Assembly (NCBI RefSeq): GCF_015277675.1
Contig: NZ_JADHEC010000006.1
Span: forward strand, 1-64,000
Reading direction: 5' to 3'
DNA length: 64,000 bases
DNA from: Flavobacterium soyangense
GTDB taxonomy: Bacteria; Bacteroidota; Bacteroidia; Flavobacteriales; Flavobacteriaceae
The position numbers were made by a program, and so were the translations under genes. Shown here piece by piece: positions 14,977-23,992 of the stretch (positions are counted from its first letter, which is position 1; the number at the start of each line of letters is the position of its first letter). Under the pieces are notes generated by a model. That model was given only the letters and a program-made list of their open reading frames with translations. It made no database searches and was not told where the DNA came from.

Positions 14977-15981
14977 TTATATTTTTAATTTGGTTACCAA
15001 ATCTTCAAATTTCTTAACGGTTTCTTCCATCGTCAATTCCGATTTTCCTCCGGCAGCATTGCGATGACCGCCGCCATTGAAATACTCACGGGCAAATTGA
15101 TTGACATCAAAATCACCTTGCGAGCGGAACGAAATCTTGATGATTTTTTCTTCTGCATTTTCGATGAAAATTGCTGTAAAAACGATTCCTTTTATACTTA
15201 ATCCATAATTTACAATGCCTTCAGTATCTCCTTTGATGTGATCAAATAGATCCAATTCTTCCTGTGTCAAAGTCGTGTAGGCCGTTTTATGATCGGTAAT
15301 CACCTTCATGTTTTGAAGCGCTCTTCCCAGCAATTGCAATCGTCCATAAGAACTGTTGTCGTAAAGCAGCATTGGAATCTCCGTGTTTTCAACACCTAAA
15401 TCTATTAAATCAGCAATGATTCTGTGGGTTGTTCCCGTTGTTTTTGGGAAACGAAACGAACCTGAATCGGTAAGAATTCCGGTGTAAATGCAGGTTCCAA
15501 TGGTTTTGTCAATGTCTGATTTTTTTCCAAGGAAACAAATGAAATTATGCAACATTTCGCAGGTGGAACCAAAAGCGGTATCCGAATAAGTAACAGCTGC
15601 ATAATCATCGGGCGATTGATGATGATCAATCATTACGAAAGGCGCTTTGAGTTTGTTAAGCACATTTTCCATTTCGCCTACGCGGTGAAGGGCATTGAAA
15701 TCAAGGGTAAAAATAAGTTCAGCTTCTTCGAGTATTTTGGTGCTGTTTTTTTTGTCTTTTTCGAATATTTTAACGGTTTCTGAACCCGGAATCCAAGCCA
15801 AAAAATCCGGAAATTCATTCGGAGAAACCACAACGGGATGGTGATTGTTTTTTAATAAAAAGTGATACAATCCAAGGGTGGAACCCATAGCATCACCGTC
15901 TGGGCTTCGATGCGGAATAATGGCAATTTTTTTTGGTGTTGATAACAACTGCTGTATCGCTTGAATATCTTGTTCTTTCAT
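14977..15981 (-). CDS. DHH-family phosphoesterase, NrnA-like
   Basis: The 334-residue protein has the DHH domain with PHRSPDGDAMGSTLGLYHFL (motif I, residues about 23-42), LDFNALHRVG (motif II) and the signature MIDHHQSPDDYA (motif III, about 117-128). The C-terminal DHHA1 domain ends with FNGGGHRNAAGG. NrnA enzymes degrade short oligoribonucleotides (nanoRNA) and 3'-phosphoadenosine 5'-phosphate with manganese. Oligoribonuclease (Orn) is generally absent from Bacteroidota, so this is probably the nanoRNase. It is the first gene of the operon with gldI and two isomerases. A cyclic-dinucleotide phosphodiesterase role is possible, but no sensory domains are present. Confidence 0.88.
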   Translation of the reverse strand: MKEQDIQAIQQLLSTPKKIAIIPHRSPDGDAMGSTLGLYHFLLKNNHHPVVVSPNEFPDFLAWIPGSETVKIFEKDKKNSTKILEEAELIFTLDFNALHRVGEMENVLNKLKAPFVMIDHHQSPDDYAAVTYSDTAFGSTCEMLHNFICFLGKKSDIDKTIGTCIYTGILTDSGSFRFPKTTGTTHRIIADLIDLGVENTEIPMLLYDNSSYGRLQLLGRALQNMKVITDHKTAYTTLTQEELDLFDHIKGDTEGIVNYGLSIKGIVFTAIFIENAEEKIIKISFRSQGDFDVNQFAREYFNGGGHRNAAGGKSELTMEETVKKFEDLVTKLKI

Positions 15982-16049
15982 AGTTTGCGAATTTACATTT
16001 TTTTAGTGTAATCTTTATATCAAATCTATTTTTAACAAACTTTTACAAT

Positions 16050-16210
16050 GAGGTGATTTAACCTTTTTTGATTGAAGCGAAAAATCGGGACTTTTGTTCC
16101 AGATTTAAGCTTTTATGAACTGCATAGCACAGAGCTACGGAGTAAGAAAAAGATAAAATATGGGGCAAAAGAACCATTTTGCAGCCAATTGAAAAAGTTT
16201 AAATCACTTC
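16050..16210. repeat. 161-bp inverted-repeat element (MITE-like or long hairpin)
   Basis: The gene-free space between the DHH gene and the CLC gene has 25-bp ends that are inverted copies: GAGGTGATTTAACCTTTTTT (from 16050) and AAAAAGTTTAAATCACTTC (to 16210). The remainder has weaker internal pairing (AAAAATCGGGACTTTTGTTC against GGCAAAAGAACCATTTT). No coding frame is present. The shape suits a small non-autonomous mobile element or a repeat-derived terminator. I could not find a clear target-site duplication by eye. Confidence 0.55.
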
Positions 16211-16214
16211 AATA

Positions 16215-17462
16215 CTAGAAATCTTCTAGATTTTGTCTTTTAATTCGCTGATACAAACGGTGTTTTGCACCTTTTACAATCTGCGAATGATAAATCCCAA
16301 TGGAACCCGAAGAAAAATAAGCAACCACGCAGGCGATGCCAATAAACACGCCGCTTTCTATCCCAAAAAGTTCCATACCCATAATTGTACACGCAATAGG
16401 AGTGTGGGTTGCTCCCGAAAAAACGGCCACAAATCCCATTCCGGCTAAAAGGGCAATGGGCAAGGGAACATAAATTGATAAAGCACTTCCTAATGTGGCG
16501 CCAATGAAGAACAGCGGCGTTACTTCGCCACCTTTGAATCCGGCACCAAGCGTGAAACCGGTAAACAATATTTTGAGAAGAAAATCATAGGAAGCATTTT
16601 GAGTGGAGAAAGATTCAACAATGGTCGGGATTCCCAAACCAATGTATTTTGTGGTTCCAATAAAGTAAATGGCGACAGCCAAAATGATTCCGCCAACAAA
16701 CGGACGAAGCGGAGCGTATTGAATGGTTTTCGAAAATAATCGCCCCCAAAAATGAGTGGTTCTGGAAAACAACATTGAAGTCAATCCAAATAAAATGCCA
16801 ATAATAATAATCCAACCAAAATTAATTATCGTCATTTGGGGAACAATGGGAATATGGTAATGGGTATGTTTTACTTGCCAAAACTCCACTGTGAAATATG
16901 CAACATAAGCCACCAGAAATGAAAAAATAACACTTTTAAAACTGATTTTGCTAAAGTATAAAACCTCCAAAGCAAACAATGCTCCGGCTAATGGTGTTCC
17001 AAAAACAGAAGTAAACCCAGCACTGATTCCCAGGATTATTAGTGTCTTTCTATCAGAATTATTGAGATTGAAAACATTTTTGAGTTGGTCGGCGATTGCA
17101 CCGCCCATTTGGACAGCCGTTCCTTCGCGACCGGCAGAACCTCCAAAAAGATGCGTTATTAAGGTTCCAATTAAAACCATCGGAGCCATTTTTAGCGGAA
17201 TGGTTTTCTGAGGTTTTTCGTATTCTTCCAGCAATATATTATTGCCTTTTACGACCTCTTTTCCGTAATAATGATACAGTAATCCAATGGCAAGACCGCC
17301 CATTGGCAAAAGCCAGATAATCCAAATATTATGTTCCCTAAATGGTGTAACCCATTCTAAAGACACTAAAAAAAATGCCGAAACTGAACCCGAAAAAACG
17401 CCTATCAAAACACAAATGAGAATCCATTTGAAGGTGAAAAGAAAGGCGTTTTTTGAGTTCAT
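16215..17462 (-). CDS. CLC-family anion/proton antiporter, probably of the fluoride (CLC-F) type
   Basis: The 415-residue membrane protein has about 10-11 hydrophobic segments and the CLC motifs. Its gating motif is GREGT (residues 111-115, gating Glu 113), where chloride transporters have GREGP. GNNIL near 73-77 stands where they have GSGIP. A further motif is GFKGGEVTPLF near 305. Those two substitutions are the pattern reported for CLC-F fluoride/proton antiporters, which protect cells by exporting F-. No fluoride riboswitch was recognised in the 66 nt upstream, which is mostly a palindromic repeat. It starts after the ridA-like gene on the same strand. Chloride transport remains possible. 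Confidence 0.82.
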   Translation of the reverse strand: MNSKNAFLFTFKWILICVLIGVFSGSVSAFFLVSLEWVTPFREHNIWIIWLLPMGGLAIGLLYHYYGKEVVKGNNILLEEYEKPQKTIPLKMAPMVLIGTLITHLFGGSAGREGTAVQMGGAIADQLKNVFNLNNSDRKTLIILGISAGFTSVFGTPLAGALFALEVLYFSKISFKSVIFSFLVAYVAYFTVEFWQVKHTHYHIPIVPQMTIINFGWIIIIGILFGLTSMLFSRTTHFWGRLFSKTIQYAPLRPFVGGIILAVAIYFIGTTKYIGLGIPTIVESFSTQNASYDFLLKILFTGFTLGAGFKGGEVTPLFFIGATLGSALSIYVPLPIALLAGMGFVAVFSGATHTPIACTIMGMELFGIESGVFIGIACVVAYFSSGSIGIYHSQIVKGAKHRLYQRIKRQNLEDF

Positions 17463-17475
17463 AATTGGATTTATT

Positions 17476-17517
17476 TTTTTACACCTGACAGTTTTTTAAA
17501 ACCTGTCAGGTGTAAAA
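17476..17517. repeat. ACACCTGACAG palindrome with TTTTTAAAA centre
   Basis: The arms TTTTTACACCTGACAG and CTGTCAGGTGTAAAAA surround a TTTTTTAAAAC centre. It lies between the ridA-like gene and the CLC gene and could terminate or attenuate transcription between them. A related hairpin with the same centre but different arms (CCTATAAGG) is at 27559. Such paired repeats suggest a family in which the centre is fixed and the arms vary. Confidence 0.65.
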
Positions 17518-17528
17518 ATTGAAGTGAA

Positions 17529-17915
17529 TTATTCAGTAGCGATAGCCGTAAATTCTATTTCTACCAAGTATTCCGGAGCGACTAATTTACTCACTTCATA
17601 AAAACCAGTTGCGGGTTTTATATCTTTAAAAAAGGTGGAGTGTGCTCGGGCAACATCTTCAAAACTTTTAATGTCAGTAGTGAATATTCGAGTGCGAATC
17701 ACGTCTTTCATTCCCACATTCAGGTCTTCGAGTACTTTTTCTATTCTTTCGAGAATGTTTAGCGTTTGCGCATAAGCATCATCGGCTTTTACTTTTTCGT
17801 CATCCACAATCGCCACTGTTCCTGATACTTCAATGACGTTTCCAATACGAACCGCACGGCAATAGCCCATTTTGTCTTCCCAAGGTGATCCAGTCAAGAT
17901 GTTTTCTCTTTTCAT
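17529..17915 (-). CDS. RidA/YjgF-family protein
   Basis: This 128-residue protein has the usual length of RidA enzymes, which hydrolyse reactive enamine/imine intermediates from amino-acid metabolism. The family core is visible: YCRAVRIGNVIEVSGTVAI, QTLNILERIEKVLEDLNVGM, the conserved Arg in DVIRTRIFTTDI (about residue 90) and LVEIEFTAIATE at the end. The Glu in LVEIE also matches. It is monocistronic or the first gene before the CLC transporter, separated by a palindrome. Some subfamilies lack deaminase activity, so the exact substrate is uncertain. Confidence 0.88.
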   Translation of the reverse strand: MKRENILTGSPWEDKMGYCRAVRIGNVIEVSGTVAIVDDEKVKADDAYAQTLNILERIEKVLEDLNVGMKDVIRTRIFTTDIKSFEDVARAHSTFFKDIKPATGFYEVSKLVAPEYLVEIEFTAIATE

Positions 17916-18105
17916 TTTTTTTTGTTGTTGTGTTGATTTTTAATGTTTTGAAGTATAAATCCAATTCTGGTTTAATTTTTGCAATTTATAAAAAAATAGA
18001 GAAATAAAAAACCCTGATTTGAAACTAAAAAGTTCAATTCCGTGAATGAATTTCAAAAGGGCTCATTCAATAAACTACCTCTGAGAGGTATTAGCGAAAT
18101 AATAC

Positions 18106-18155
18106 CGCAGATTCACAGATTTTCAAAAATCTTTTTTAATCTGTGAATCTGTGGC
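18106..18155. repeat. palindrome CCGCAGATTCACAGATT in a 354-nt gene-free space
   Basis: The inverted arms CCGCAGATTCACAGATT and AATCTGTGAATCTGTGGC surround TTCAAAAATCTTTTTT. A second small palindrome ACCTCTGAGAGGT lies at 18077-18089. The whole stretch 17916-18269 between ridA and the next secreted-protein gene holds nothing else that looks coding. The hairpin is probably one more dispersed repeat, and it may sit in the leader of the downstream gene. Confidence 0.65.
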
Positions 18156-18269
18156 AAAAAAATCGAAGCAGAGCTTCGAGGAATTAAACCTAAAGAGATT
18201 AAAATGTAATAAATTCAATAATTGAGTGTTATAAAGGATAGATTCCCTTATCTACTAATTGTGTATGTT

Positions 18270-18866
18270 ATGAAAAAAATATTGTTTTTTGTTATAGTAA
18301 TAAGCTTGTCTTTGAATGGTTATGGGCAGGAGGAATTCAAAACCAAATTTAAACCAATTCCAGCCAAGAACTCGAAAATAAAGGAAGTAATTCCTCCAAA
18401 GGTAATATCGCCAAAAATCACACCGCCAGAGGTTGTAAAAGCACCTGTAAGCGATTTTGTTAATCCGGAAGATATTTTTTTGAATAGTAATCTTTACAAA
18501 AAAGAGGCCAATACGAAAGGGATTTTTTACAGAAGAAACCAATTTTTAGGAAGTTTCAAAACCAAATCATTTACGTCAACAATTCGGTATCGGGATGCTG
18601 CTTTTGTAGATGGCGACAAGATAAGAGTCTATTTAAACGATAAAATAATTGAACCCGAAATTGCATTGGATGGCGAGTTTAAAGGATTTAAAATAGCATT
18701 AGTAGATGGAATTAACAAGATTGATTTTGAAGCCTTGAACGAAGGTTTCGCTTCTCCAAACACGGCAGAATTTCAGGTTTATGATGATAAAGGAATCGCA
18801 ATTTCGGCAAGCCAATGGAATGTGGGAACCGGTTATAAGGCAACAATTATCCTTATGAAAGAATAA
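18270..18866 (+). CDS. small secreted protein, first of a tandem pair
   Basis: The start at 18270 gives a signal peptide (MKKILFFVIVISLSLNGYGQ). The frame extends 16 codons upstream, but those residues do not fit a signal. A Lys/Pro-rich linker (VISPKITPPEVVKAPV) leads to a C-terminal domain with FLGSFKTKSFTSTIRYRDAA, GDKIRVYLNDKIIEPEIALD and FQVYDDKGIAISASQWNVG. The same domain is in the next gene, so the two arose by duplication. The C-terminal part has the strand pattern of a beta-sandwich. It is presumably periplasmic or outer-membrane associated. Its function is unknown. Confidence 0.8.
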   Translation: MKKILFFVIVISLSLNGYGQEEFKTKFKPIPAKNSKIKEVIPPKVISPKITPPEVVKAPVSDFVNPEDIFLNSNLYKKEANTKGIFYRRNQFLGSFKTKSFTSTIRYRDAAFVDGDKIRVYLNDKIIEPEIALDGEFKGFKIALVDGINKIDFEALNEGFASPNTAEFQVYDDKGIAISASQWNVGTGYKATIILMKE

Positions 18867-19009
18867 AAAACGGATGTTTTTAAAGTTCAATTTCCCAATT
18901 CGATAAATATGGCAGAGAAAATTATTTTATGTTATTTTTGTGACTTTTGATTATAGATTTCTATTATTTTTGGACTTTTCAAATATTGATTTATCAGTAG
19001 TCAACACTT

Positions 19010-19693
19010 ATGAAACAGTTTTTTCTTTTAATTTTTATAATTGGGTTTGCTTCAAAAAGCTTTGGGCAGAGTGAATTCAACACTAAATTTAAAGCAATTC
19101 CGCCGCTAAATACTAAGCCTAAGCCTAAAAAAGAAACCTTGCCGCCACCAACAGATTTGCCTAAAATTGTTTCTCCTAATGTGTTTAAAAACACCAATAT
19201 TCTTAACACAAAACCTAAAACTGATAATTCATTTGAAATTGGTACAGCCGAGAATCATTTTTCGATGACTCCAACAAATAAATTTGTTAATCCTGGTGAT
19301 TTAGTTGCTAATAGATTGAATAAAAAGGCAGATAATGAAGATCAAATCGTCTATAGAAGAAATCAGGATTTAGGAAGTTTCAAAACTAAATCGCTTACCG
19401 CAAGAGTTACTTATCGTGATTATGGAGAAGTTGATGGAGACGAGATAAGAGTATTGCTAAACGATAAAGCGATTGTCACAGGAATTATACTGGACAGTAA
19501 ATTTCAAGGCTTCGAGATAACGCTTTTAGATGGTTTTAACAAGATTGATTTTGAGGCACTTAATCAAGGTCGTTTGGGCCCAAACACGGCTGAATTTCAA
19601 GTATATGATGACAAAGGAACGCTTATTTCGGCAAGCCAATGGAATCTTGGTACAGGATTTAAAGCCACTATCATTATTACCAAAGAAAAATAA
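19010..19693 (+). CDS. small secreted protein, second of a tandem pair
   Basis: The protein has a signal peptide (MKQFFLLIFIIGFASKSFGQ), a long Lys/Pro-rich linker (about 25-75) and the same C-terminal beta domain as the preceding gene: NQDLGSFKTKSLTARVTYRD, GDEIRVLLNDKAIVTGIIL, NKIDFEALNQGRLGPNTAEF and ASQWNLGTGFKATIIITKEK. Both share a start FxTKFKxIP after the signal. The 143-nt spacing and a TATTTTTG box upstream suggest an own promoter. Bacteroidota proteins with such domains are often annotated only as secreted. Function is unknown. Confidence 0.8.
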   Translation: MKQFFLLIFIIGFASKSFGQSEFNTKFKAIPPLNTKPKPKKETLPPPTDLPKIVSPNVFKNTNILNTKPKTDNSFEIGTAENHFSMTPTNKFVNPGDLVANRLNKKADNEDQIVYRRNQDLGSFKTKSLTARVTYRDYGEVDGDEIRVLLNDKAIVTGIILDSKFQGFEITLLDGFNKIDFEALNQGRLGPNTAEFQVYDDKGTLISASQWNLGTGFKATIIITKEK

Positions 19694-19738
19694 TACGACT
19701 TTTCTAAATTTCGATTTTTCAATTCCGATTATATAAAG

Positions 19739-19746
19739 TATTTTTG
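19739..19746 (+). promoter_or_regulatory. -7 box TATTTTTG of guaA, apparently leaderless
   Basis: TATTTTTG matches the Bacteroidota TAnnTTTG element. The ATG of guaA begins only 4 nt later (19751), so transcription would start at or very near the start codon. A leaderless mRNA is the simplest reading. Confidence 0.5.
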
Positions 19747-19750
19747 CAAA

Positions 19751-21280
19751 ATGCAACACAACGTACTTATTTTAGATTTCGGATCGCAATACACACAACT
19801 TATTGCCCGAAGAGTTCGCGAATTAAATATTTTCTGCGAAATTTTTCCTTACAATCATTTTCCGGATGATTTATCATCATATAAAGCAGTAATCCTTGGC
19901 GGAAGCCCATTTTCTGTTCGCGGAGAAGATGCTCCACACCCAGATTTATCACAAATTAGAGGAAAATTACCAATGCTTGCCGTTTGTTACGGAGCACAAT
20001 ATTTAGCCCATTTTAGTGGAGGCGAAGTTGCGGCATCTAACACAAGAGAATACGGTAGAGCCAACTTGTCGTATATTAAAGAGGACGAAGTTTTCTTTGA
20101 AGGCGTTTCTGAAAACAGCCAAGTCTGGATGAGTCATAGTGATAGTGTCAAAGCGTTACCTACTAATGGAATAAAACTCGCAAGCACACACGATGTTGAA
20201 TATGCCGCATACAAAATTGAAGGAGAAACAACGTATGCCATTCAATACCATCCTGAAGTTTTCCACTCTACGGATGGATCCAAAATGTTGGAGAATTTCT
20301 TGGTAAAAATTGCCCAGGTTCCCCAAAACTTCACGCCAAATGCTTTTGTCGAAGAAATGGTAGCGGAATTAAAAGAAAAAGTAAAAGACGACAAAGTAGT
20401 TCTTGGACTTTCGGGTGGTGTAGATTCTACTGTGGCAGCGGTTTTATTGCACCAAGCCATTGGCAAAAATCTGTATTGCATTTTCGTAAATAATGGTTTG
20501 CTTCGCAAGAATGAATTCCAATCGGTTTTAGACCAATACAAAGGAATGGGATTGAACGTGAAAGGAGTTGATTCAGGAGATCGTTTTCTGTCTGAACTGG
20601 CCGGAGTAAGCGATCCTGAAACCAAACGTAAAATCATCGGGCGTGTATTTATCGAAGTTTTCGACGATGAATCTCACCTTATTGAAGACGTAAAATGGTT
20701 GGCTCAAGGAACTATTTATCCTGATGTTATCGAATCAGTTTCGGTAAAAGGACCATCGGCAACCATAAAATCGCACCATAATGTGGGCGGTTTGCCTGAT
20801 TACATGAAATTAAAAATTGTGGAACCTTTGCGAATGCTTTTCAAAGACGAAGTGCGTAGAGTAGGAGCAACTTTAGGTATTGATCCAGAATTGTTGGGAA
20901 GACATCCTTTTCCGGGTCCAGGATTATCCATTCGTATTTTGGGAGATATCACACCCGAAAAAGTACAAATCTTGCAAGACGTAGACAAAGTTTTTATCGA
21001 CGGATTAAAGTCTTGGGGATTGTATGATAAAGTTTGGCAAGCCGGAGCGATTTTGCTTCCCGTGAATAGCGTTGGAGTAATGGGTGATGAGCGTACTTAC
21101 GAAAAAGTGGTAGCGCTTCGTGCCGTTGAATCTACAGACGGAATGACCGCAGACTGGGTGCATTTGCCTTATGATTTCTTGATGAAAGTGTCTAATGACA
21201 TTATCAATAAAGTAAAAGGAGTTAACCGAGTAGTTTATGACATAAGCTCAAAACCGCCAGCAACAATAGAGTGGGAATAA
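19751..21280 (+). CDS. guaA: GMP synthase (glutamine-hydrolysing)
   Basis: GuaA converts XMP to GMP using glutamine and ATP in purine biosynthesis. The N-terminal class I amidotransferase domain shows LAVCYGAQY (nucleophile Cys near residue 81) and [10 protein letters not shown] (His/Glu of the triad). The ATP-pyrophosphatase domain has the P-loop [15 protein letters not shown] near 218. The C-terminal dimerisation domain includes [15 protein letters not shown] and ends [10 protein letters not shown]. The 509 residues are close to the usual length. It has its own promoter and terminator, followed by the LysM gene. Confidence 0.97.
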   Translation: MQHNVLILDFGSQYTQLIARRVRELNIFCEIFPYNHFPDDLSSYKAVILGGSPFSVRGEDAPHPDLSQIRGKLPMLAVCYGAQYLAHFSGGEVAASNTREYGRANLSYIKEDEVFFEGVSENSQVWMSHSDSVKALPTNGIKLASTHDVEYAAYKIEGETTYAIQYHPEVFHSTDGSKMLENFLVKIAQVPQNFTPNAFVEEMVAELKEKVKDDKVVLGLSGGVDSTVAAVLLHQAIGKNLYCIFVNNGLLRKNEFQSVLDQYKGMGLNVKGVDSGDRFLSELAGVSDPETKRKIIGRVFIEVFDDESHLIEDVKWLAQGTIYPDVIESVSVKGPSATIKSHHNVGGLPDYMKLKIVEPLRMLFKDEVRRVGATLGIDPELLGRHPFPGPGLSIRILGDITPEKVQILQDVDKVFIDGLKSWGLYDKVWQAGAILLPVNSVGVMGDERTYEKVVALRAVESTDGMTADWVHLPYDFLMKVSNDIINKVKGVNRVVYDISSKPPATIEWE

Positions 21281-21336
21281 AATAGTGTCATATTTTTATT
21301 CATTTCCTGCAGGATTAATTTAATGTGAATTATATA

Positions 21337-21378
21337 AAAAACGGTATCAATTTTAGGAATAAAATTTGATGCCGTTTT
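21337..21378 (+). terminator. terminator after guaA
   Basis: The inverted arms AAAAACGGTATCAATTTTA and AAAATTTGATGCCGTTTT lie 56 nt after the guaA stop, with one mismatch. The promoter box of the next gene begins three nucleotides after it. Confidence 0.6.
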
Positions 21379-21380
21379 GC

Positions 21381-21388
21381 TATCTTTG
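21381..21388 (+). promoter_or_regulatory. -7 box TATCTTTG of the LysM gene
   Basis: TATCTTTG fits TAnnTTTG and lies 29 nt before the ATG at 21418, directly after the guaA terminator. This supports independent transcription of the LysM gene. Confidence 0.55.
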
Positions 21389-21417
21389 AAAAACTAATTT
21401 TTTACAATATCAAAAGG

Positions 21418-23346
21418 ATGAAATATTTTATAACGGTTTGTTTGGCTATTTTGGTTTTTTCTTTTAACGGTTTTTCACAGGAAAAAAACACAACTCATAA
21501 GGTTGAAAAAGGGGAGACTGTTGCACAAATTGCCCAAAAATATAATGTCACTCCTTATGATATTTATAAACTAAATCCGGATGCACAGGCTGGTTTGAAG
21601 CCGGATAGCGTTTTGCTTATTCCAAAAAAAGCAGGGATGCAAAAAGCAACTGCAAAAGCGGTAACTCACAAAGTGGAGCCAAAAGAAACCTTATTTGGCA
21701 TCGAAAAAAAATACAATGTTTCAGATGAAGCTTTGAAGAAAGCCAATCCTGAATTAGAAAAATTAGGATTGCAAATAGGACAAACGCTTATTATTCCATC
21801 GAATACAAGTTCGAAAACTGTGGCATCAACTCCCGAAAAAGTAGTTTATCACGAAGTACTTCCAAAAGAAACGAAATATTCCATTGCAAAGCAATACGGG
21901 ATTACAATCGAAGAATTGGAAAAAAGAAATCCAGAAGTGATTCCTAATTTAACCATTGGATACAAATTGATAATTAAAGGAAACGCTCCGAAAACCGAAA
22001 AAGTTTCAGCAGTGGAACCTAAAAAAGAAATGCCGAAACCAATTTCTCCTAAAGTTTCTCCGACTATTAATTACGTAAACTACAAGGTAAAACCCAAAGA
22101 AACTTTATACAGCCTGTCAAAAATGTCCGGTTTGGGACAAGACGAATTGGTTAAATTGAATCCGGCTTTGGCCAATGCCGTTGAAGTAGGAATGATTTTA
22201 AAAGTACCGTCAACAGCTTCAATTCCACAAGAAACAGAAACTAAAAAAACATATGCTTCTTTGTCGAAAAACAGCAATTCTAATGACAGAAAAAAACTGG
22301 TTTTATTGTTGCCTTTCAATATGTCAAAGATTGAAGGCGATACCGTAAATTCTACTTCAATGCGATTGAAAAAAGACAAGTTTTTGAATATAATTTTGGA
22401 TTTTTATTCAGGGGCTTTAATGGCTATTGATTCTGCAAGAAGCCTTGGAATTAATGTTGACGTTAAAATATTTGATTCCCAAGAAACTAAAAACGCTTCG
22501 AATATTTTAAGTATTAACCAGGAAAATAATCTGGAAACGGCTGATGCCATAATTGGTCCTTTTTACCAAAATAATGTCGAAAAAACTGCCGAATTATTAG
22601 GTAAAAATAATGTCCCCGTGATTTCTCCTTTGTCAAAAGACATTGGAAATGCATTTCCAAATTTGTACCAAACAATCCCAACCAATGAAGCTTTAAAAAA
22701 TGCTATGTTTGATTTTATGAGGTTGAAAGGTGGAAATATAATTGCGGTTGTCGATAAGAAAAAAGAATCTGTTAGGCAATATATTCAACAAAACCATTCG
22801 GATGTAAAATTTGCATCTCTCCTTGAAAACGGAAGCGTATCTGTCGAAAGTCTGAAAGGTTTATTTGTAAAAGACAAAACGAATTATGTGGTTATGGAAA
22901 CTGCCAATACCGGAATGATAAAATCAACTATGGCAGCTATGATGAGCGTTATGGCAAATTACAAAGTGCAGTTGGTTATTTTAGAACCTAACGAAACTTT
23001 GGATACCGACGAAATTAATTTTGAAAATCTGACGAAACTAAATTTGATGTATCCATCCATAACTCGTGAAAACGAATCTCCTGAAGCTAAAATTTTCGAA
23101 AAAGAATATAGAAAGGACAACAAAATTTCTCCAAGCACGTATGCCACTCGTGGTTTTGATGTGACTTTTGATACCATGATGCGATTGTCGCAAGATAAAA
23201 GTTATCAGGAAACCGCTGATTCTATTGCAACTGAACAAGTGGACAACAAGTTTGAATATTACAAAAAAGCAGACGGTGGTTACACCAATAAAGGGATTTA
23301 TATCTTGTATTACGACACCGATTTAACCATAAAAGAAGCGAATTAA
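21418..23346 (+). CDS. exported LysM-repeat protein with a periplasmic-binding-like domain
   Basis: A signal peptide (MKYFITVCLAILVFSFNGFSQ) is followed by four LysM modules at about 25-70, 80-128, 140-187 and 218-265. Each has the pattern HKVExGETxxxIAxKY...LxxxNP...GxxLxIP, for example KVEKGETVAQIAQKYNV and YKVKPKETLYSLSKMSGLG. Residues 290-642 look like a type I periplasmic-binding (LivJ-like) fold: KKLVLLLPFNMSKIEGD, DAIIGPFYQNNVEKTAELL and NVPVISPLSKDIGNAFPN. The combination suggests a peptidoglycan-bound protein, perhaps a cell-wall scaffold or sensor. The ligand is unknown. Confidence 0.88.
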   Translation: MKYFITVCLAILVFSFNGFSQEKNTTHKVEKGETVAQIAQKYNVTPYDIYKLNPDAQAGLKPDSVLLIPKKAGMQKATAKAVTHKVEPKETLFGIEKKYNVSDEALKKANPELEKLGLQIGQTLIIPSNTSSKTVASTPEKVVYHEVLPKETKYSIAKQYGITIEELEKRNPEVIPNLTIGYKLIIKGNAPKTEKVSAVEPKKEMPKPISPKVSPTINYVNYKVKPKETLYSLSKMSGLGQDELVKLNPALANAVEVGMILKVPSTASIPQETETKKTYASLSKNSNSNDRKKLVLLLPFNMSKIEGDTVNSTSMRLKKDKFLNIILDFYSGALMAIDSARSLGINVDVKIFDSQETKNASNILSINQENNLETADAIIGPFYQNNVEKTAELLGKNNVPVISPLSKDIGNAFPNLYQTIPTNEALKNAMFDFMRLKGGNIIAVVDKKKESVRQYIQQNHSDVKFASLLENGSVSVESLKGLFVKDKTNYVVMETANTGMIKSTMAAMMSVMANYKVQLVILEPNETLDTDEINFENLTKLNLMYPSITRENESPEAKIFEKEYRKDNKISPSTYATRGFDVTFDTMMRLSQDKSYQETADSIATEQVDNKFEYYKKADGGYTNKGIYILYYDTDLTIKEAN

Positions 23347-23389
23347 GTATTAAGACTGAAGTATTGAGTATTAAGACTAGTATCAGTTG

Positions 23390-23437
23390 CATAACCCATA
23401 ACCCATTACCATAACTCATAACTCATAACTCATAACT
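23390..23437. repeat. heptamer tandem repeat (CATAACY)n
   Basis: Seven units of CATAACC or CATAACT lie in a row, with one CATTACC variant and one unit lacking its first base. The stretch ends seven nucleotides before the OsmC gene. An imperfect duplication GTATTAAGACT precedes it (23347-23380). A change in unit number would shift the spacing upstream of the OsmC start codon. Confidence 0.8.
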
Positions 23438-23443
23438 TCTACA

Positions 23444-23845
23444 ATGACCTCAAAAGTAACTTATTTAGGCGATTTAAGAACCTCGTCGATACATTTGCAA
23501 TCCGGTAGCGAAATCATCTCAGATGCACCACTGGACAACAACGGAAAAGGTGAGGCTTTTTCGCCAACAGATACAGTTGCCAATGCTTTGGCCAGTTGTA
23601 TGATGACTGTTATGGGAATAAAAGCACGAGATTTAAACGTTGATTTCAAAGGTTCCACAGCCGAAGTAACCAAAATTATGCAAGCCGAACCAAGAAGAAT
23701 CAGCGCTATCGAAATTGTTTTTGATATGAATGTCGCTACAGATGAAAAAACAAAAACTATTCTTGAAAGAACTGCAATGACTTGTCCCGTTTTTCTGAGT
23801 TTGAATAGAGAAATTGATAAGAGGATTAGTTTTAATTGGTTGTAA
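23444..23845 (+). CDS. OsmC/Ohr-family protein
   Basis: This 133-residue protein has the two active-site cysteines of the OsmC family: ALASCMMTVMGIKARDLN (Cys near 50) and TAMTCPVFLSLNREIDK (Cys near 116). Members reduce organic hydroperoxides using a Cys pair, and the spacing fits OsmC rather than a truncated form. It is cytoplasmic, with no signal peptide. The gene lies 98 nt after the LysM gene, separated by tandem repeats, so it may or may not be cotranscribed. Activity on a particular peroxide cannot be read from sequence. Confidence 0.88.
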   Translation: MTSKVTYLGDLRTSSIHLQSGSEIISDAPLDNNGKGEAFSPTDTVANALASCMMTVMGIKARDLNVDFKGSTAEVTKIMQAEPRRISAIEIVFDMNVATDEKTKTILERTAMTCPVFLSLNREIDKRISFNWL

Positions 23846-23992
23846 AACTTGTGTTTAATTTTTCTAGATTAGAATCCTATAAATCTGTCATTCTGACGAA
23901 ATAGTACTTATTTAAGTGAGTTTTAATCTTAAATATAATAATAAAAGATTAAATACCATTTAGTTTGCTGACAAAACCTTAAACTTTTAAAC

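Noticed and set aside
17463..17528. Fluoride riboswitch before the CLC gene
   Set aside because: The space is filled by an AT-rich palindrome. The GC-rich pseudoknot pattern of that riboswitch is not visible.
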